From positions 1 to 13,880 of the forward strand of contig DIJW01000223.1 in the NCBI GenBank assembly GCA_002421475.1: a stretch of DNA of 13,880 nt, written 5' to 3'. Position numbers and translations under genes: made by a program. Shown here in pieces: positions 1 to 5,917 of this stretch (position 1 is the stretch's first letter; each line of letters starts with the position of its first letter). Under the pieces are notes generated by a model. It did no database searches and was not told the origin of the DNA. It was given only the letters and a program-made list of their open reading frames with translations. Source of the stretch: Thiomicrospira sp. UBA5634. Lineage in GTDB: Bacteria; Pseudomonadota; Gammaproteobacteria; Thiomicrospirales; Thiomicrospiraceae.

Positions 1-402
1 AATAATTTCAATGCGCTCAATATTGGCCACCATCAAGTCTGATACGTTAGCACCGCTGGTATTTGCCGGATCTTGCGCCCGCACACCGTCAATTAAAATC
101 AACGTGCGGTCAGTATCTGAACCACGCATAAATAAACTGGTGCTGGTACCTAACCCGCCGTTTTGCGTAAAACTTAACCCACTGACTTGGTTAAGGAGTT
201 CAATTAACGAGGTTGCTCGTTTAGCCTGTAGTTCCTGCGCCGTGATCACTGTTACATCGGCGGTGACAAGTTCGAGCGACTGCTCGATCTGATTGGCGCT
301 AACCACAATTTGAGATAACTGATTTTCGGCCGCTTGCGCGACCAGGCCTGGTGTTAAGCATAAAGCCGCGATTAGCGGTTTAATTTTGGATAAGTTTTGC
401 AT
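1..402 (-). CDS. btuB: TonB-dependent outer-membrane receptor, BtuB type (N-terminal 134 residues; gene runs off the window)
   Basis: This is the beginning of an outer-membrane receptor that probably imports cobalamin using TonB energy. From the ATG at 402 the frame stays open to the window edge. Residues 1-24 form a signal peptide (basic start, hydrophobic core, cleavage likely after AQA). A TonB-box-like stretch follows (QIVVSA). Next comes a plug domain with the typical VTVITAQEL, then VSGLSF, MRGSDTDRTLILIDGVR and an IERIEI segment at the edge. No ORF longer than 100 aa on the other strand competes. The BtuB assignment rests on this plug pattern and, more strongly, on the cobalamin riboswitch upstream at 600-783. 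The TPGLV codons in the signal peptide contain one copy of the iterated palindrome (341-352). The beta-barrel lies outside the window, so substrate could be another corrinoid. Confidence 0.85.
   Translation of the reverse strand, partial: MQNLSKIKPLIAALCLTPGLVAQAAENQLSQIVVSANQIEQSLELVTADVTVITAQELQAKRATSLIELLNQVSGLSFTQNGGLGTSTSLFMRGSDTDRTLILIDGVRAQDPANTSGANVSDLMVANIERIEII
341..352. repeat. ACCAGGCCTGGT palindrome, exact copy 1 (inside btuB signal peptide)
   Basis: Exact 12-base palindrome. It is read as Thr-Pro-Gly-Leu-Val in the receptor signal peptide. See the finding on the iterated palindrome. Confidence 0.9.
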
Positions 403-483
403 TTAAAGATTCCTTCAATTCATAGATTTAATATCTGTTATGAACGAAGGCAAAACGGACTTAATTTCTGCAAGCTAGCTGTT

Positions 484-530
484 GTAGGTCGTGTTTTAAC
501 GCGACAAAATCGGACTCAAGTCCGACCTAC
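484..530. repeat. REP-like compound hairpin in the btuB leader
   Basis: Outer arms GTAGGTC (484-490) and GACCTAC (524-530) enclose a second hairpin, TCGGACT / AGTCCGA (510-516 and 519-525). The inner hairpin plus CCTAC tail recurs almost unchanged at 10406-10427 between rnfC and rnfD, so this is a dispersed element rather than a leader-specific structure. Here it lies between the riboswitch and the btuB start, where it could also affect read-through or mRNA stability. Confidence 0.7.
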
Positions 531-599
531 GCATCCACATGAAAAGTGGAATAACTAAGGGTAGAAAAGTTTAAGCACTCCGTATTGCCCACCGCAATA

Positions 600-783
600 G
601 GTTTGAAACATTCACTAGGCCGGTATCCGGGCTGAGGAGCGATTTCAGATTGCCTTCTCGGATTGAATATCCAATGGCGTATTAATCTGTCTTCTCCATC
701 ACCGTTGCGGGGGCAGCGTTCGATTGGAACTCGATTTAATCGACGTTCGTACGACTCTTCCCGTTTAACGCGGTATTCAAACC
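600..783 (-). ncRNA. Cobalamin riboswitch upstream of btuB
   Basis: On the minus strand the leader shows the ordered landmarks of the B12 riboswitch class. A closing P1 stem pairs GGTTTGAA (rc of 776-783) with TTCAAACC (rc of 600-607), eight perfect pairs. GGGAAG follows near 756-763, then the conserved core GCTGCCCCCGCAACGGTGAT with TGGAG just after it (about 691-719), then ATCCGAGAAGGC. The B12 box AGCCCGGATACCGGCC occupies 618-633, a common gammaproteobacterial variant. The switch ends about 200 bases before the btuB ATG, so control could be by a terminator or by RBS access; I see no clear T-run terminator or a long anti-SD pairing by eye. Confidence 0.9.
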
Positions 784-804
784 GCGCACCTAACGAAGCC
801 GCTT

Positions 805-832
805 ATTGTAGTGAGATAAAGATTTATTGCAA
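805..832 (-). promoter_or_regulatory. Probable sigma70 promoter for the riboswitch-btuB transcript
   Basis: On the minus strand TTGCAA (827-832) is followed after 16 bases by TACAAT (805-810). Transcription would start near 798, about 15 bases before the P1 stem of the riboswitch, which is the expected placement. Confidence 0.55.
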
Positions 833-839
833 GTTATTG

Positions 840-877
840 CAACCACCTACCCAAAGGGCATAAAGGGCTGGTGGTTG
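840..877 (-). terminator. Hairpin after the small membrane gene (terminator-like, with repeat-derived loop)
   Basis: CAACCACC (840-847) pairs with GGTGGTTG (870-877). The 22-base loop contains an 18-base sequence (849-866) that recurs in inverted orientation at 9293-9310. It lies just downstream of the stop of the gene at 891-1109 and before the btuB promoter, so it may separate the two units. No strong T-run follows, so intrinsic termination is unproven. Confidence 0.4.
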
Positions 878-890
878 GCGGTTTCTTAGA

Positions 891-1109
891 TTATTGATCG
901 TTATTTTCGCGGTTTGCGCGGTTTTTTGCAGCGAGATGATTTGCCCATTTATAAGACAACCAAAAAGCAGGGGTGATAATCACAAACGTAAACGCAAAAC
1001 TCGATAAAGCGGTATGCCAAGGCTCACCTTGCCAAAACACAATTGCACCGACGACGGTGCTTAGTAACAAGCCATTGCGTAACGCGCGTTGAATTGGGTT
1101 AAATAACAT
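891..1109 (-). CDS. Small two-helix inner-membrane protein, uncharacterised (72 aa)
   Basis: I do not recognise the family. The protein has two predicted transmembrane helices, about residues 13-27 (LLLSTVVGAIVFWQG) and 33-52 (HTALSSFAFTFVIITPAFWL), with a basic N-terminus and a charged, polar C-terminal tail (AAKNRANRENNDQ). The ATG at 1109 is preceded by a good GGGAG ribosome-binding site. It is transcribed away from the outer-membrane protein gene at 1275, with which it shares a 165-base intergenic region. A real gene is supported by the RBS, the helical hairpin layout and no overlap with other genes. Confidence 0.7.
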   Translation of the reverse strand: MLFNPIQRALRNGLLLSTVVGAIVFWQGEPWHTALSSFAFTFVIITPAFWLSYKWANHLAAKNRANRENNDQ

Positions 1110-1274
1110 TGAAAAACTCCCTATTTTGAAATGTATGCGGCTACTTTAAAAGGTTTTTGTTTCAGGTCAAGTTTTCAGTTAAGCCAAGCAATTTTTTGTG
1201 CAAATAATATTATTGAGCAGTAAAATCAAACAACATAAAAAATACATTTATTTTTGTCTTCGAGGATCTAGAGC

Positions 1275-2138
1275 ATGAAACAGCTAAAAAAATTAGGATG
1301 GGTTGCGTTATTGGGTGTGATGTCTACCGCGGCGCCGGTCATGGCTGAGGATAATAGCAATGGTTTTCAAATTGCACCGCCGCCAATTGCGCATCCGATT
1401 TTTGTAGCTGGGGCAAAAGACCAAAAGTTTGATTTTAACTATATTAGTATGAGTTCGAGTGAAGCCGACATTGATTTAACCGGTTTGGGGGCGAGTTATA
1501 TTGTGCGCGAAGCCTACAGCGATAGTTTGGCGATTAGCGCACAAGCAGGTTTGTTTATGTTGAACGGTACAATGCCGGGTCTGGCTTTACCATTTTATTA
1601 TTCGGGTAGTTGGTTTTTCCCTGAGTCTTTGAGTAAGGCGGATGTGAGCATGATGTCGATGCCATTTAGTGCGAACATCGAATTACAGCTAATTAAAGAA
1701 GATGCCGCCAGTTTAATAGTCTTTATTGGTCCGAATCTTGGTTTCAGTGTAATGAATATGCAAACGTCATACAAAGTAAGTCCAACTAGCCCGACTTATA
1801 CTAACTTGGCGCAAGTTACCTCGACTACAGCAGGTTTACAATTTGGTATGCAGGCGGGTTTAAAGCTATCCGATGATCTTAAAATCAGTCCGTTTTTTAT
1901 GGTGAGTAGCTCCAGCGGAACAGCAAACTTTACCTACAAGTCTGGCGCGAGCGGGGTGTCAGATACCACTTATAGTGGAGATATTCCCGATATCACCACC
2001 AGCTCAATTGGCATGGATATTATTATTAAAGAGTTAAGTATCGGTACGGTGTTACAAGATATTCAACGCTCTAACTCGGATGGCAGCGATGCCGGCGGAA
2101 TGGAAACGGTTATGTTACGTTTCGGTTATAAATTCTAA
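1275..2138 (+). CDS. Secreted outer-membrane beta-barrel protein, uncharacterised (287 aa)
   Basis: The first 24 residues are a clear Sec signal peptide (MKQLKKLGWVALLGV..., cleavage likely after PVMA). The mature part is rich in alternating polar/hydrophobic segments with many Gly, Ser, Thr and Tyr residues. It ends in ...LRFGYKF, a terminal Phe with aromatic/hydrophobic spacing typical of barrels inserted by the BAM machinery. There are no Cys residues. A GAGG-type RBS precedes the ATG. Length suits a barrel of about 10-14 strands. No substrate or family can be named from sequence alone. It is monocistronic: the next gene is convergent, with only 11 bases between the stop codons. Confidence 0.75.
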   Translation: MKQLKKLGWVALLGVMSTAAPVMAEDNSNGFQIAPPPIAHPIFVAGAKDQKFDFNYISMSSSEADIDLTGLGASYIVREAYSDSLAISAQAGLFMLNGTMPGLALPFYYSGSWFFPESLSKADVSMMSMPFSANIELQLIKEDAASLIVFIGPNLGFSVMNMQTSYKVSPTSPTYTNLAQVTSTTAGLQFGMQAGLKLSDDLKISPFFMVSSSSGTANFTYKSGASGVSDTTYSGDIPDITTSSIGMDIIIKELSIGTVLQDIQRSNSDGSDAGGMETVMLRFGYKF

Positions 2139-2149
2139 GTTACATGCTT

Positions 2150-2581
2150 TTAGGCCATTCCCGCTTTTTGTTGCAAACACAGTAAGTAAGCCTGCTCGTC
2201 AGGCGCTTGCTGGTATTTCTGACTATTCCACAGCGCTTCCGCCAAACACTCCATCATCTCGTGTTCTGCTTCTAATACGCTACCGTGCTTTAAGGTGAGC
2301 AACCGATGCACCTGCGCAATGCCGGCAGGGCGGTCGGTGGCCACTTGCTCGCGCAGACCTAAATGCATTCCCATGTGTAAAAACGGATTGGTTTCACCCA
2401 TTTCCGGCAGATACTCGTTTTTAACGTGCTGACGATTTTCCAGCATTTTGTGATATTCCGGGTGTTGTTCAATCACCTGCGCAATTTGCTGTTCCAGCGC
2501 ATCTAGCGGCTGGTTAGCGCGCGCTTTTTGCCATACGTCGGCATAATGTTGACGCAGTTTGTCGCGTTCGGATGTGTACAT
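2150..2581 (-). CDS. DUF1841 family protein (143 aa)
   Basis: This matches the DUF1841 family, short cytoplasmic proteins of unknown function found in beta- and gammaproteobacteria. Diagnostic stretches are the N-terminal SERDKLRQHYADVW, LEQQIAQVIEQHPEYHKML near residues 29-47, GETNPFLHMGMHLGLREQ near 62-79, DRPAGI, and the late AEHEMMECLAEALW. The conserved histidines in HPEYH, FLHMGMH and AEHE look like a possible metal or active-site set, but no activity is known. The ATG at 2581 has a GAGGAAA RBS. It lies downstream of the LysE-type gene in the same direction, with a palindrome copy (2614-2625) in the spacer. Confidence 0.88.
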   Translation of the reverse strand: MYTSERDKLRQHYADVWQKARANQPLDALEQQIAQVIEQHPEYHKMLENRQHVKNEYLPEMGETNPFLHMGMHLGLREQVATDRPAGIAQVHRLLTLKHGSVLEAEHEMMECLAEALWNSQKYQQAPDEQAYLLCLQQKAGMA

Positions 2582-2610
2582 GAATAGCGTTTCCTCAAAC
2601 TAAAATCTAA

Positions 2611-2625
2611 ACCACCAGGCCTGGT
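2611..2625. repeat. ACCAGGCCTGGT palindrome, exact copy 2 (spacer)
   Basis: Exact 12-mer at 2614-2625, preceded by ACC, between the exporter gene and the DUF1841 gene. Confidence 0.9.
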
Positions 2626-2657
2626 GCTACTGGTGCTATTTGGGTATGTCGGTCATT

Positions 2658-3272
2658 TTAAAAGGCTGTCAACACAATGAGCAAGCCGAAAAAGATAAAT
2701 ATACTGCCGCTGGCGCGGCCTAAACGAAAACGCCCAAGGTCGGAGTGTAGCCAGCGTTGTGCACGTTTGGCTAACAGCGCATAACCGAGGTGAACCAAAA
2801 TCAATAAACCGCCGTAACTTAATACAAACAGATGCAAACTTAGATCGTACTGTTGCGATTGCAACAAAAAAGGCGGGAAAACCGCGAGAAAAAATAAAAT
2901 CAGTTTCGGGTTGGTAAATTGAATCAGCACGCCTTCAATAAAACGTTGCGAGGGTTTGCCGCGATGCGCTTGATCAGTGTGAATGTCTGCAATGCCGCGC
3001 CGCCAAAGGTTGATGCCGAGATAAATTAAATAGGCCGCGCCCACAGCTTGTACAATCAAAAACGCGACTTCAGAACCGGCGAGTAATAGCCCTAAACTGG
3101 TGACCGACAAATAACCGACAATGATTGTGCCAATGCTGATGCCCAAAATGCCGTAAAACGCAGGGCGAAAGCCAAAACGCAACGCATTGGATAAAGTCAT
3201 CACCACACCCGGGCCGGGGCTGATAATCGCGGCGGCGGAAGCGGCTAAATAAATGAGATATAAGGTGAGCAT
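2658..3272 (-). CDS. LysE/RhtB family amino-acid (or small metabolite) exporter (204 aa)
   Basis: An inner-membrane exporter of the LysE/RhtB/threonine-efflux superfamily. The family signature near residues 19-37 is present: PGPGVVMTLSNALRFGFRP. About six hydrophobic helices are visible, at roughly 2-20, 38-65, 68-88, 113-135, 145-166 and 187-203. The loop motif FTNPKLILFFLAVFPPF (about 119-135) is also family-typical. Length of about 205 residues is normal. Substrate cannot be deduced. The start at 3272 has no clear purine-rich RBS; the arm GGTGGT of the palindrome at 3281-3298 sits where an RBS would be. Same direction as nth, 42 bases downstream. Confidence 0.9.
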   Translation of the reverse strand: MLTLYLIYLAASAAAIISPGPGVVMTLSNALRFGFRPAFYGILGISIGTIIVGYLSVTSLGLLLAGSEVAFLIVQAVGAAYLIYLGINLWRRGIADIHTDQAHRGKPSQRFIEGVLIQFTNPKLILFFLAVFPPFLLQSQQYDLSLHLFVLSYGGLLILVHLGYALLAKRAQRWLHSDLGRFRLGRASGSIFIFFGLLIVLTAF

Positions 3273-3280
3273 AAAAGCTA

Positions 3281-3298
3281 ACCACCAGGCCTGGTGGT
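3281..3298. repeat. Extended 18-base perfect palindrome (exact copy 3) between nth and the exporter gene
   Basis: ACCACCAGGCCTGGTGGT reads the same on both strands: the 12-mer core (3284-3295) extended by three more paired bases on each side. It could form a 9-base-pair cruciform. It lies 9 bases before the exporter start codon. Confidence 0.9.
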
Positions 3299-3314
3299 CG
3301 GGGTTAGGGTATGT

Positions 3315-3956
3315 TTATTCAATGTACTTTTCCCTATCTTTAAACTCGCATAGATCAAAAATCACACAACTGCCGCAACGCGGTTTGCGCGCCATGCAGG
3401 TGTAACGTCCGTGCAGCATCAGCAGATGATGCGCGTCCATAATATGTTCTTTAGGCACGACCTTAAGCAGTTTGTGTTCGACTTCGAGCACGTCTTTACC
3501 CGGCGCAATTTTAGTGCGATTCGACACCCGAAAAATATGCGTATCCACCGCCATAGTCGGCTGACCAAAAGCGGTATTTAACACCACATTGGCGGTTTTG
3601 CGCCCGACACCGGGCAGCGCTTCTAACGCCTCGCGGGTTTGCGGCACGTCGCTGTTATGCAAATCAACCAGCATCTTGCAGGTTTTGATAATGTTTTCTG
3701 CTTTGCTGTTAAACAGACCGATGGTTTTAATATAGTGTTTCAGCCCATCCACACCGAGCGCATAGATTTTCTCCGGCGTATTCGCCAGCGGAAACAGTTT
3801 CGCCGTGGCGATATTCACGCCTTTATCAGTCGCCTGCGCCGACAAAATCACCGCAATCAACAACTCAAACGGCGTGCTGTAATTCAGCTCGGTTTCAGGA
3901 TCGGGAATCGCCTCGGCTAAACGATCAAAAATCTGTTGGCGTTTGAGTTGGTTCAT
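3315..3956 (-). CDS. nth: Endonuclease III, base-excision repair glycosylase/AP lyase
   Basis: Removes oxidised pyrimidines from DNA and cleaves at the resulting abasic site. The 213-residue protein matches the usual length. The helix-hairpin-helix motif LPGVGRKTANVVL (114-126) carries catalytic Lys120, and VDTH (137-140) carries catalytic Asp138. The C-terminal [4Fe-4S] loop has Cys187, 194, 197 and 203 in the C-x6-C-x2-C-x5-C spacing. In related genomes nth follows rnfE directly; here 3.9 kb of accessory DNA intervenes. The ATG is only 13 bases after the toxin stop at 3970 and has no good RBS (CCCTCTAAATT precedes it), so its translation may now depend on coupling to the vapC-like gene. Its 5' end is repeated at 4733-4763, and a diverged piece at 5013-5060. 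Confidence 0.97.
   Translation of the reverse strand: MNQLKRQQIFDRLAEAIPDPETELNYSTPFELLIAVILSAQATDKGVNIATAKLFPLANTPEKIYALGVDGLKHYIKTIGLFNSKAENIIKTCKMLVDLHNSDVPQTREALEALPGVGRKTANVVLNTAFGQPTMAVDTHIFRVSNRTKIAPGKDVLEVEHKLLKVVPKEHIMDAHHLLMLHGRYTCMARKPRCGSCVIFDLCEFKDREKYIE
3926..3956. repeat. Direct repeat, copy A (native nth 5' end)
   Basis: 31 bases covering the first ten nth codons match 4733-4763 at 30 of 31 positions; 3933-3956 is identical to 4740-4763. Allowing a three-base gap the similarity extends a few bases upstream of the start codon (CTCTAA). The two copies flank the vapBC-like pair. Confidence 0.9.
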
Positions 3957-3969
3957 AATTTAGAGGGTT

Positions 3970-4389
3970 TTATTTCCATGGATTGACAAGATTTAATCCA
4001 GATACGGATTCAAAATCTTTGGTATTGCGCGTGACTAAAGTGAAGTGATGCGTCAAGGCGATGGCTGCAATTTGGGCATCTTCAATACTGGTCGGTAAAC
4101 CGCGTTTTCTGCGTTCAACAATCACGTCAGCATAATGTTTTGCCGCTCGATTGTTGAAGTCTAGGCAACGACCTTGAAAGTCTTCTTCAAACATATCCAG
4201 CGCTTTTAGGGTCAAAGCGGTTTTGCGTTTGCCATCGTTCAGCAAGCCTAAACCCAATAAAATTTCCGCTTGGCTAATGGACGATATATAGAGTGCGGAT
4301 AGGTTTTGAGCGTCTAACCATTCGACAACCTTAGCGGAAGGATTAGGGCGCATAAACTCAGAAAGCACATTGGTATCAAGTAGGTACAT
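3970..4389 (-). CDS. PIN-domain toxin ribonuclease, FitB/VapC type (139 aa)
   Basis: A type II toxin, a Mg2+-dependent RNase of the PIN family. The acidic catalytic set is visible: Asp5 in LLDTNVLSE, Glu42 in SQAEILLGL, Asp104 in SIEDAQIAAIA and Asp125 in TRNTKDF. The FitB-like LDTNVLSEFMRP start and the GLNLVNPW C-terminus favour the FitB/VapC subgroup over other PIN proteins. Length is typical. It follows its antitoxin gene after 15 bases, with no strong RBS of its own, suggesting translational coupling. Its stop lies 13 bases before the nth ATG, so a toxin transcript would run into nth. Confidence 0.92.
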   Translation of the reverse strand: MYLLDTNVLSEFMRPNPSAKVVEWLDAQNLSALYISSISQAEILLGLGLLNDGKRKTALTLKALDMFEEDFQGRCLDFNNRAAKHYADVIVERRKRGLPTSIEDAQIAAIALTHHFTLVTRNTKDFESVSGLNLVNPWK

Positions 4390-4404
4390 GGCGTTTTCTG
4401 CAGC

Positions 4405-4647
4405 TTAATCAAAGTTTGTCATGCGCGGAGTTTGTCGCTCCGGCAGGCTAAACGCATCGGTTGCCACATCTTCAAACTTAGCCTTTAGTTTTGAGCCAAG
4501 TCCTTTTTCAACCGGCGTGCGCTGTCCGACAACCTGACGCAAAATGCAGCGCACTTCTTCTTCCATTGAATGACCGTGCTGTGCTGCAATAATACGCAAA
4601 TTGGTTTTTAAATCATCTTCAAGATTTCGGATTGTAATACTTGCCAT
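4405..4647 (-). CDS. Ribbon-helix-helix antitoxin, FitA/VapB type (80 aa)
   Basis: Antitoxin and DNA-binding partner of the PIN toxin. The N-terminal ASITIRNLEDDLKTNLRIIA is the RHH strand and first helix, followed by HGHSMEEEVRCILRQV; this closely resembles FitA-type antitoxins. The C-terminal tail (about 50-80) would wrap the toxin. I place the start at the ATG at 4647, not the in-frame TTG at 4650, because GGGAGG lies five bases before the ATG. A perfect inverted repeat (4665-4679) just upstream is a natural autoregulatory operator. Confidence 0.92.
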   Translation of the reverse strand: MASITIRNLEDDLKTNLRIIAAQHGHSMEEEVRCILRQVVGQRTPVEKGLGSKLKAKFEDVATDAFSLPERQTPRMTNFD

Positions 4648-4664
4648 CAACGCCTCCCATCAAT

Positions 4665-4690
4665 GCAATCAGTGATTGCGTTAAATTATA
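4665..4690 (-). promoter_or_regulatory. Promoter -10 and operator of the fitAB/vapBC-like pair
   Basis: On the minus strand a perfect TATAAT (4685-4690) is followed within five bases by the perfect inverted repeat GCAATCA-C-TGATTGC (4665-4679), then the RBS. RHH antitoxins of this type bind short inverted repeats with ATCA/TGAT half-sites at their own promoter; the position suits autorepression. No good -35 is seen. Confidence 0.6.
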
Positions 4691-4732
4691 GCTTAATCAC
4701 AACCCGCTTTCTTAATTAATCTATTGGATAGC

Positions 4733-4763
4733 CAAAAAGCTGTTGGCGTTTGAGTTGGTTCAT
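4733..4763 (-). pseudogene. nth 5'-end fragment (direct repeat copy B)
   Basis: The copy keeps the nth start codon and first codons (MNQLKRQQ, then LFGYPID and a stop), so it is a dead 15-codon relic. It matches native nth at 30 of 31 bases. Its ATG shares one base with the TAA stop of the antitoxin-like gene upstream (TAATG), which suggests that this gene was once directly upstream of, and coupled to, nth before the toxin-antitoxin pair came in between. Confidence 0.85.
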
Positions 4764-4990
4764 TAGAGTTTGAGATTGAGCTTAATTTGTTCAAAGGGGA
4801 TCATTTCATCTTTACCTTCGGCGAGATGGCTTAAGCGTTCTTTAATCACTTCGCCATGCCATGCTGGGGATTGAAACTCGGGTTGGCGGTAGAAATAGCC
4901 TCGAATACCTGATTCAAAATCATAATTCGGCAGCAATTCAAAGTCATCTAAATCATCCATGTTGTTCAAATTTTCATCGTGTTTTTTCAT
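4763..4990 (-). CDS. Orphan antitoxin-like protein (about 75 aa)
   Basis: I place this as a likely solitary antitoxin, with moderate certainty. The N-terminal half is acidic and contains DFELLPNYDFESGIRGYFYR, resembling short proteins with a LRPEYDF-GVRG core found near RelE-type toxins. The C-terminal half, WHGEVIKERLSHLAEGKDEMIPFEQIK, resembles the 'addiction module component' antitoxin tail (helix, E-R-L-x-x-L-A-x-G, then I-P-F/W-E-x). No toxin gene adjoins it. The start is uncertain: ATG 4990 (used here), ATG 4960 or TTG 5011 are all in frame and none has a good RBS. It may be a remnant of a TA pair. Confidence 0.55.
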   Translation of the reverse strand: MKKHDENLNNMDDLDDFELLPNYDFESGIRGYFYRQPEFQSPAWHGEVIKERLSHLAEGKDEMIPFEQIKLNLKL

Positions 4991-5012
4991 GTTAGCAGAG
5001 GTGTTTTTCAAT

Positions 5013-5060
5013 CGGAATAAATAACCGCAATCAACAACGCAAGCGGCATGATGTAGTGCA
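5013..5060 (-). pseudogene. Diverged nth fragment (residues about 23-39)
   Basis: By hand alignment, 15 bases (ACCGCAATCAACAAC) are identical to nth at 3850-3864, and about 37 of 44 bases match over the extended stretch. On the minus strand it reads LHYIMPLALLIAVIYS, against LNYSTPFELLIAVILS in nth (residues 24-39), in the same frame. A stop follows after one further codon. It lies upstream of the antitoxin-like gene. Hydrophobic Leu-rich coding could give chance similarity, but a second nth relic 250 bases away makes common origin more likely. Confidence 0.55.
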
Positions 5061-5443
5061 GAACGGCTCCTGCCACTCAGTTAAGGGTAAGGTAATACCA
5101 CTGATAAATAGGCCGCGATAATAGCACAAACCTAAAAACACCTCCATACTAGCGCTTGTGCTTTGTCCACCAATTAAGCGCATCACCTCAATAAAAGATG
5201 TTCAATAACAACCTAAAAGAATTACCAAATAACAACCAGGCCTAGCTGTTTAACTTGGGTTTTATCCCTTGCAACCTAGCAAAGAACGAAGGTTTAAAGT
5301 AATATGCGAATTTCATGATTTTATTGAAAGACGTATGAGCTCGTTTATAGAGTTAAGTTTCTTGGTTTAGGGTCAAGTTTTGCGCGTCTATTTACTAGCT
5401 AAAAAGCAAATATTTTGCTTTACATTTCATTCAATAGACTAAG
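5061..5443. other. AT-rich intergenic stretch without a convincing gene
   Basis: No ORF with gene-like features on either strand. The minus strand holds a short open stretch (about 5030-5200) with no recognisable homology. Two overlapping inverted repeats occur: AGCACAA / TTGTGCT (5123-5129 and 5156-5162) and GCGCTT / AAGCGC (5152-5157 and 5176-5181). A degenerate palindrome copy, ACCAGGCCTAG, is at 5235-5245. The promoter for the plus-strand unit starting at 5456 should lie at the right-hand end, but no clear consensus pair is visible. Confidence 0.5.
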
Positions 5444-5455
5444 TTGGAGAAAACT

Positions 5456-5839
5456 ATGAAAAAACTTATTGCTGATAAAGATTTGTTAAAGGAGTCATTT
5501 CAAGCTATTGCATATTTCGTCTTCATAGCCGGTTTGCTTAAATTAGCTATTCCTTCAGTAAGTGAAGAGCCGCTCATTTATAAATTGTTTTTTGTTAGTG
5601 TTATTGTTCTTCTTTCTGTGTTAGCTACTTTTTATGCAGTTTTTCATGTTGGTGGTTCAATAACCAAACTGTACTTTCCGGATTTCAAAATTCCATTTGT
5701 TGATCCAGGATATACGTTAACTTCATTAACACAGATACTTCCGACTTTAATGCGTAAAGATTATCTACTCTGGTTATTACTAGGCCTTCCATATTATTTG
5801 ATAGGCCTAGAAATCGTTAAGTATGGTTTTAAAGTCTAA
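5456..5839 (+). CDS. Three-helix membrane protein, uncharacterised (127 aa)
   Basis: I do not recognise the family. Three transmembrane helices are visible, about residues 12-31 (FQAIAYFVFIAGLLKLAIP), 40-65 (LFFVSVIVLLSVLATFYAVF) and 102-122 (DYLLWLLLGLPYYLIGLEIV). A hydrophilic loop of about 35 residues lies between helices 2 and 3 (TKLYFPDFKIPFVDPGYT). The ATG at 5456 is preferred over TTG 5444 because GGAGA lies five bases upstream of it. It is followed after 78 bases by the Abi_C-like gene on the same strand; the two probably form one unit, with the membrane protein as possible effector. Codons are AT-rich compared with the rnf genes, suggesting transfer. Confidence 0.7.
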   Translation: MKKLIADKDLLKESFQAIAYFVFIAGLLKLAIPSVSEEPLIYKLFFVSVIVLLSVLATFYAVFHVGGSITKLYFPDFKIPFVDPGYTLTSLTQILPTLMRKDYLLWLLLGLPYYLIGLEIVKYGFKV

Positions 5840-5864
5840 ATATACAAAAGATTTAAGTGTTTTG

Positions 5865-5889
5865 AACGAAACTGTAGATCACTTTCGTT
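5865..5889 (+). other. Hairpin between the membrane gene and the Abi_C-like gene
   Basis: AACGAAA (5865-5871) pairs with TTTCGTT (5883-5889) around an 11-base loop. No T-run follows, so it is not a classical terminator; it may attenuate or stabilise the transcript between the two genes. Confidence 0.3.
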
Positions 5890-5917
5890 AGACGTTTAAA
5901 ACATAAGGATACTGTTT

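Noticed and set aside
11-292. Plus-strand open frame opposite btuB, and other long frames opposite the rnf genes
   Set aside because: They have no family resemblance and lie antisense to genes with clear motifs; they are by-products of codon bias.
663-863. Plus-strand 66-codon open frame
   Set aside because: It lies over the cobalamin riboswitch and its promoter on the opposite strand and has no RBS or protein-like features.
3284-3295. The AGGCCT palindromes as intrinsic terminators
   Set aside because: They have no loop and no T-run, and most copies lie inside genes, where termination would be harmful.
5061-5443. Possible integron attC sites around the cassettes (GTTRRRY-like words and inverted repeats)
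   Set aside because: GTTAGAC near 5887 and GTTAAGC near 6761 fit the core word, but neither has a matching inverse core at the right distance, and the cassettes lie on both strands. No integrase is seen.
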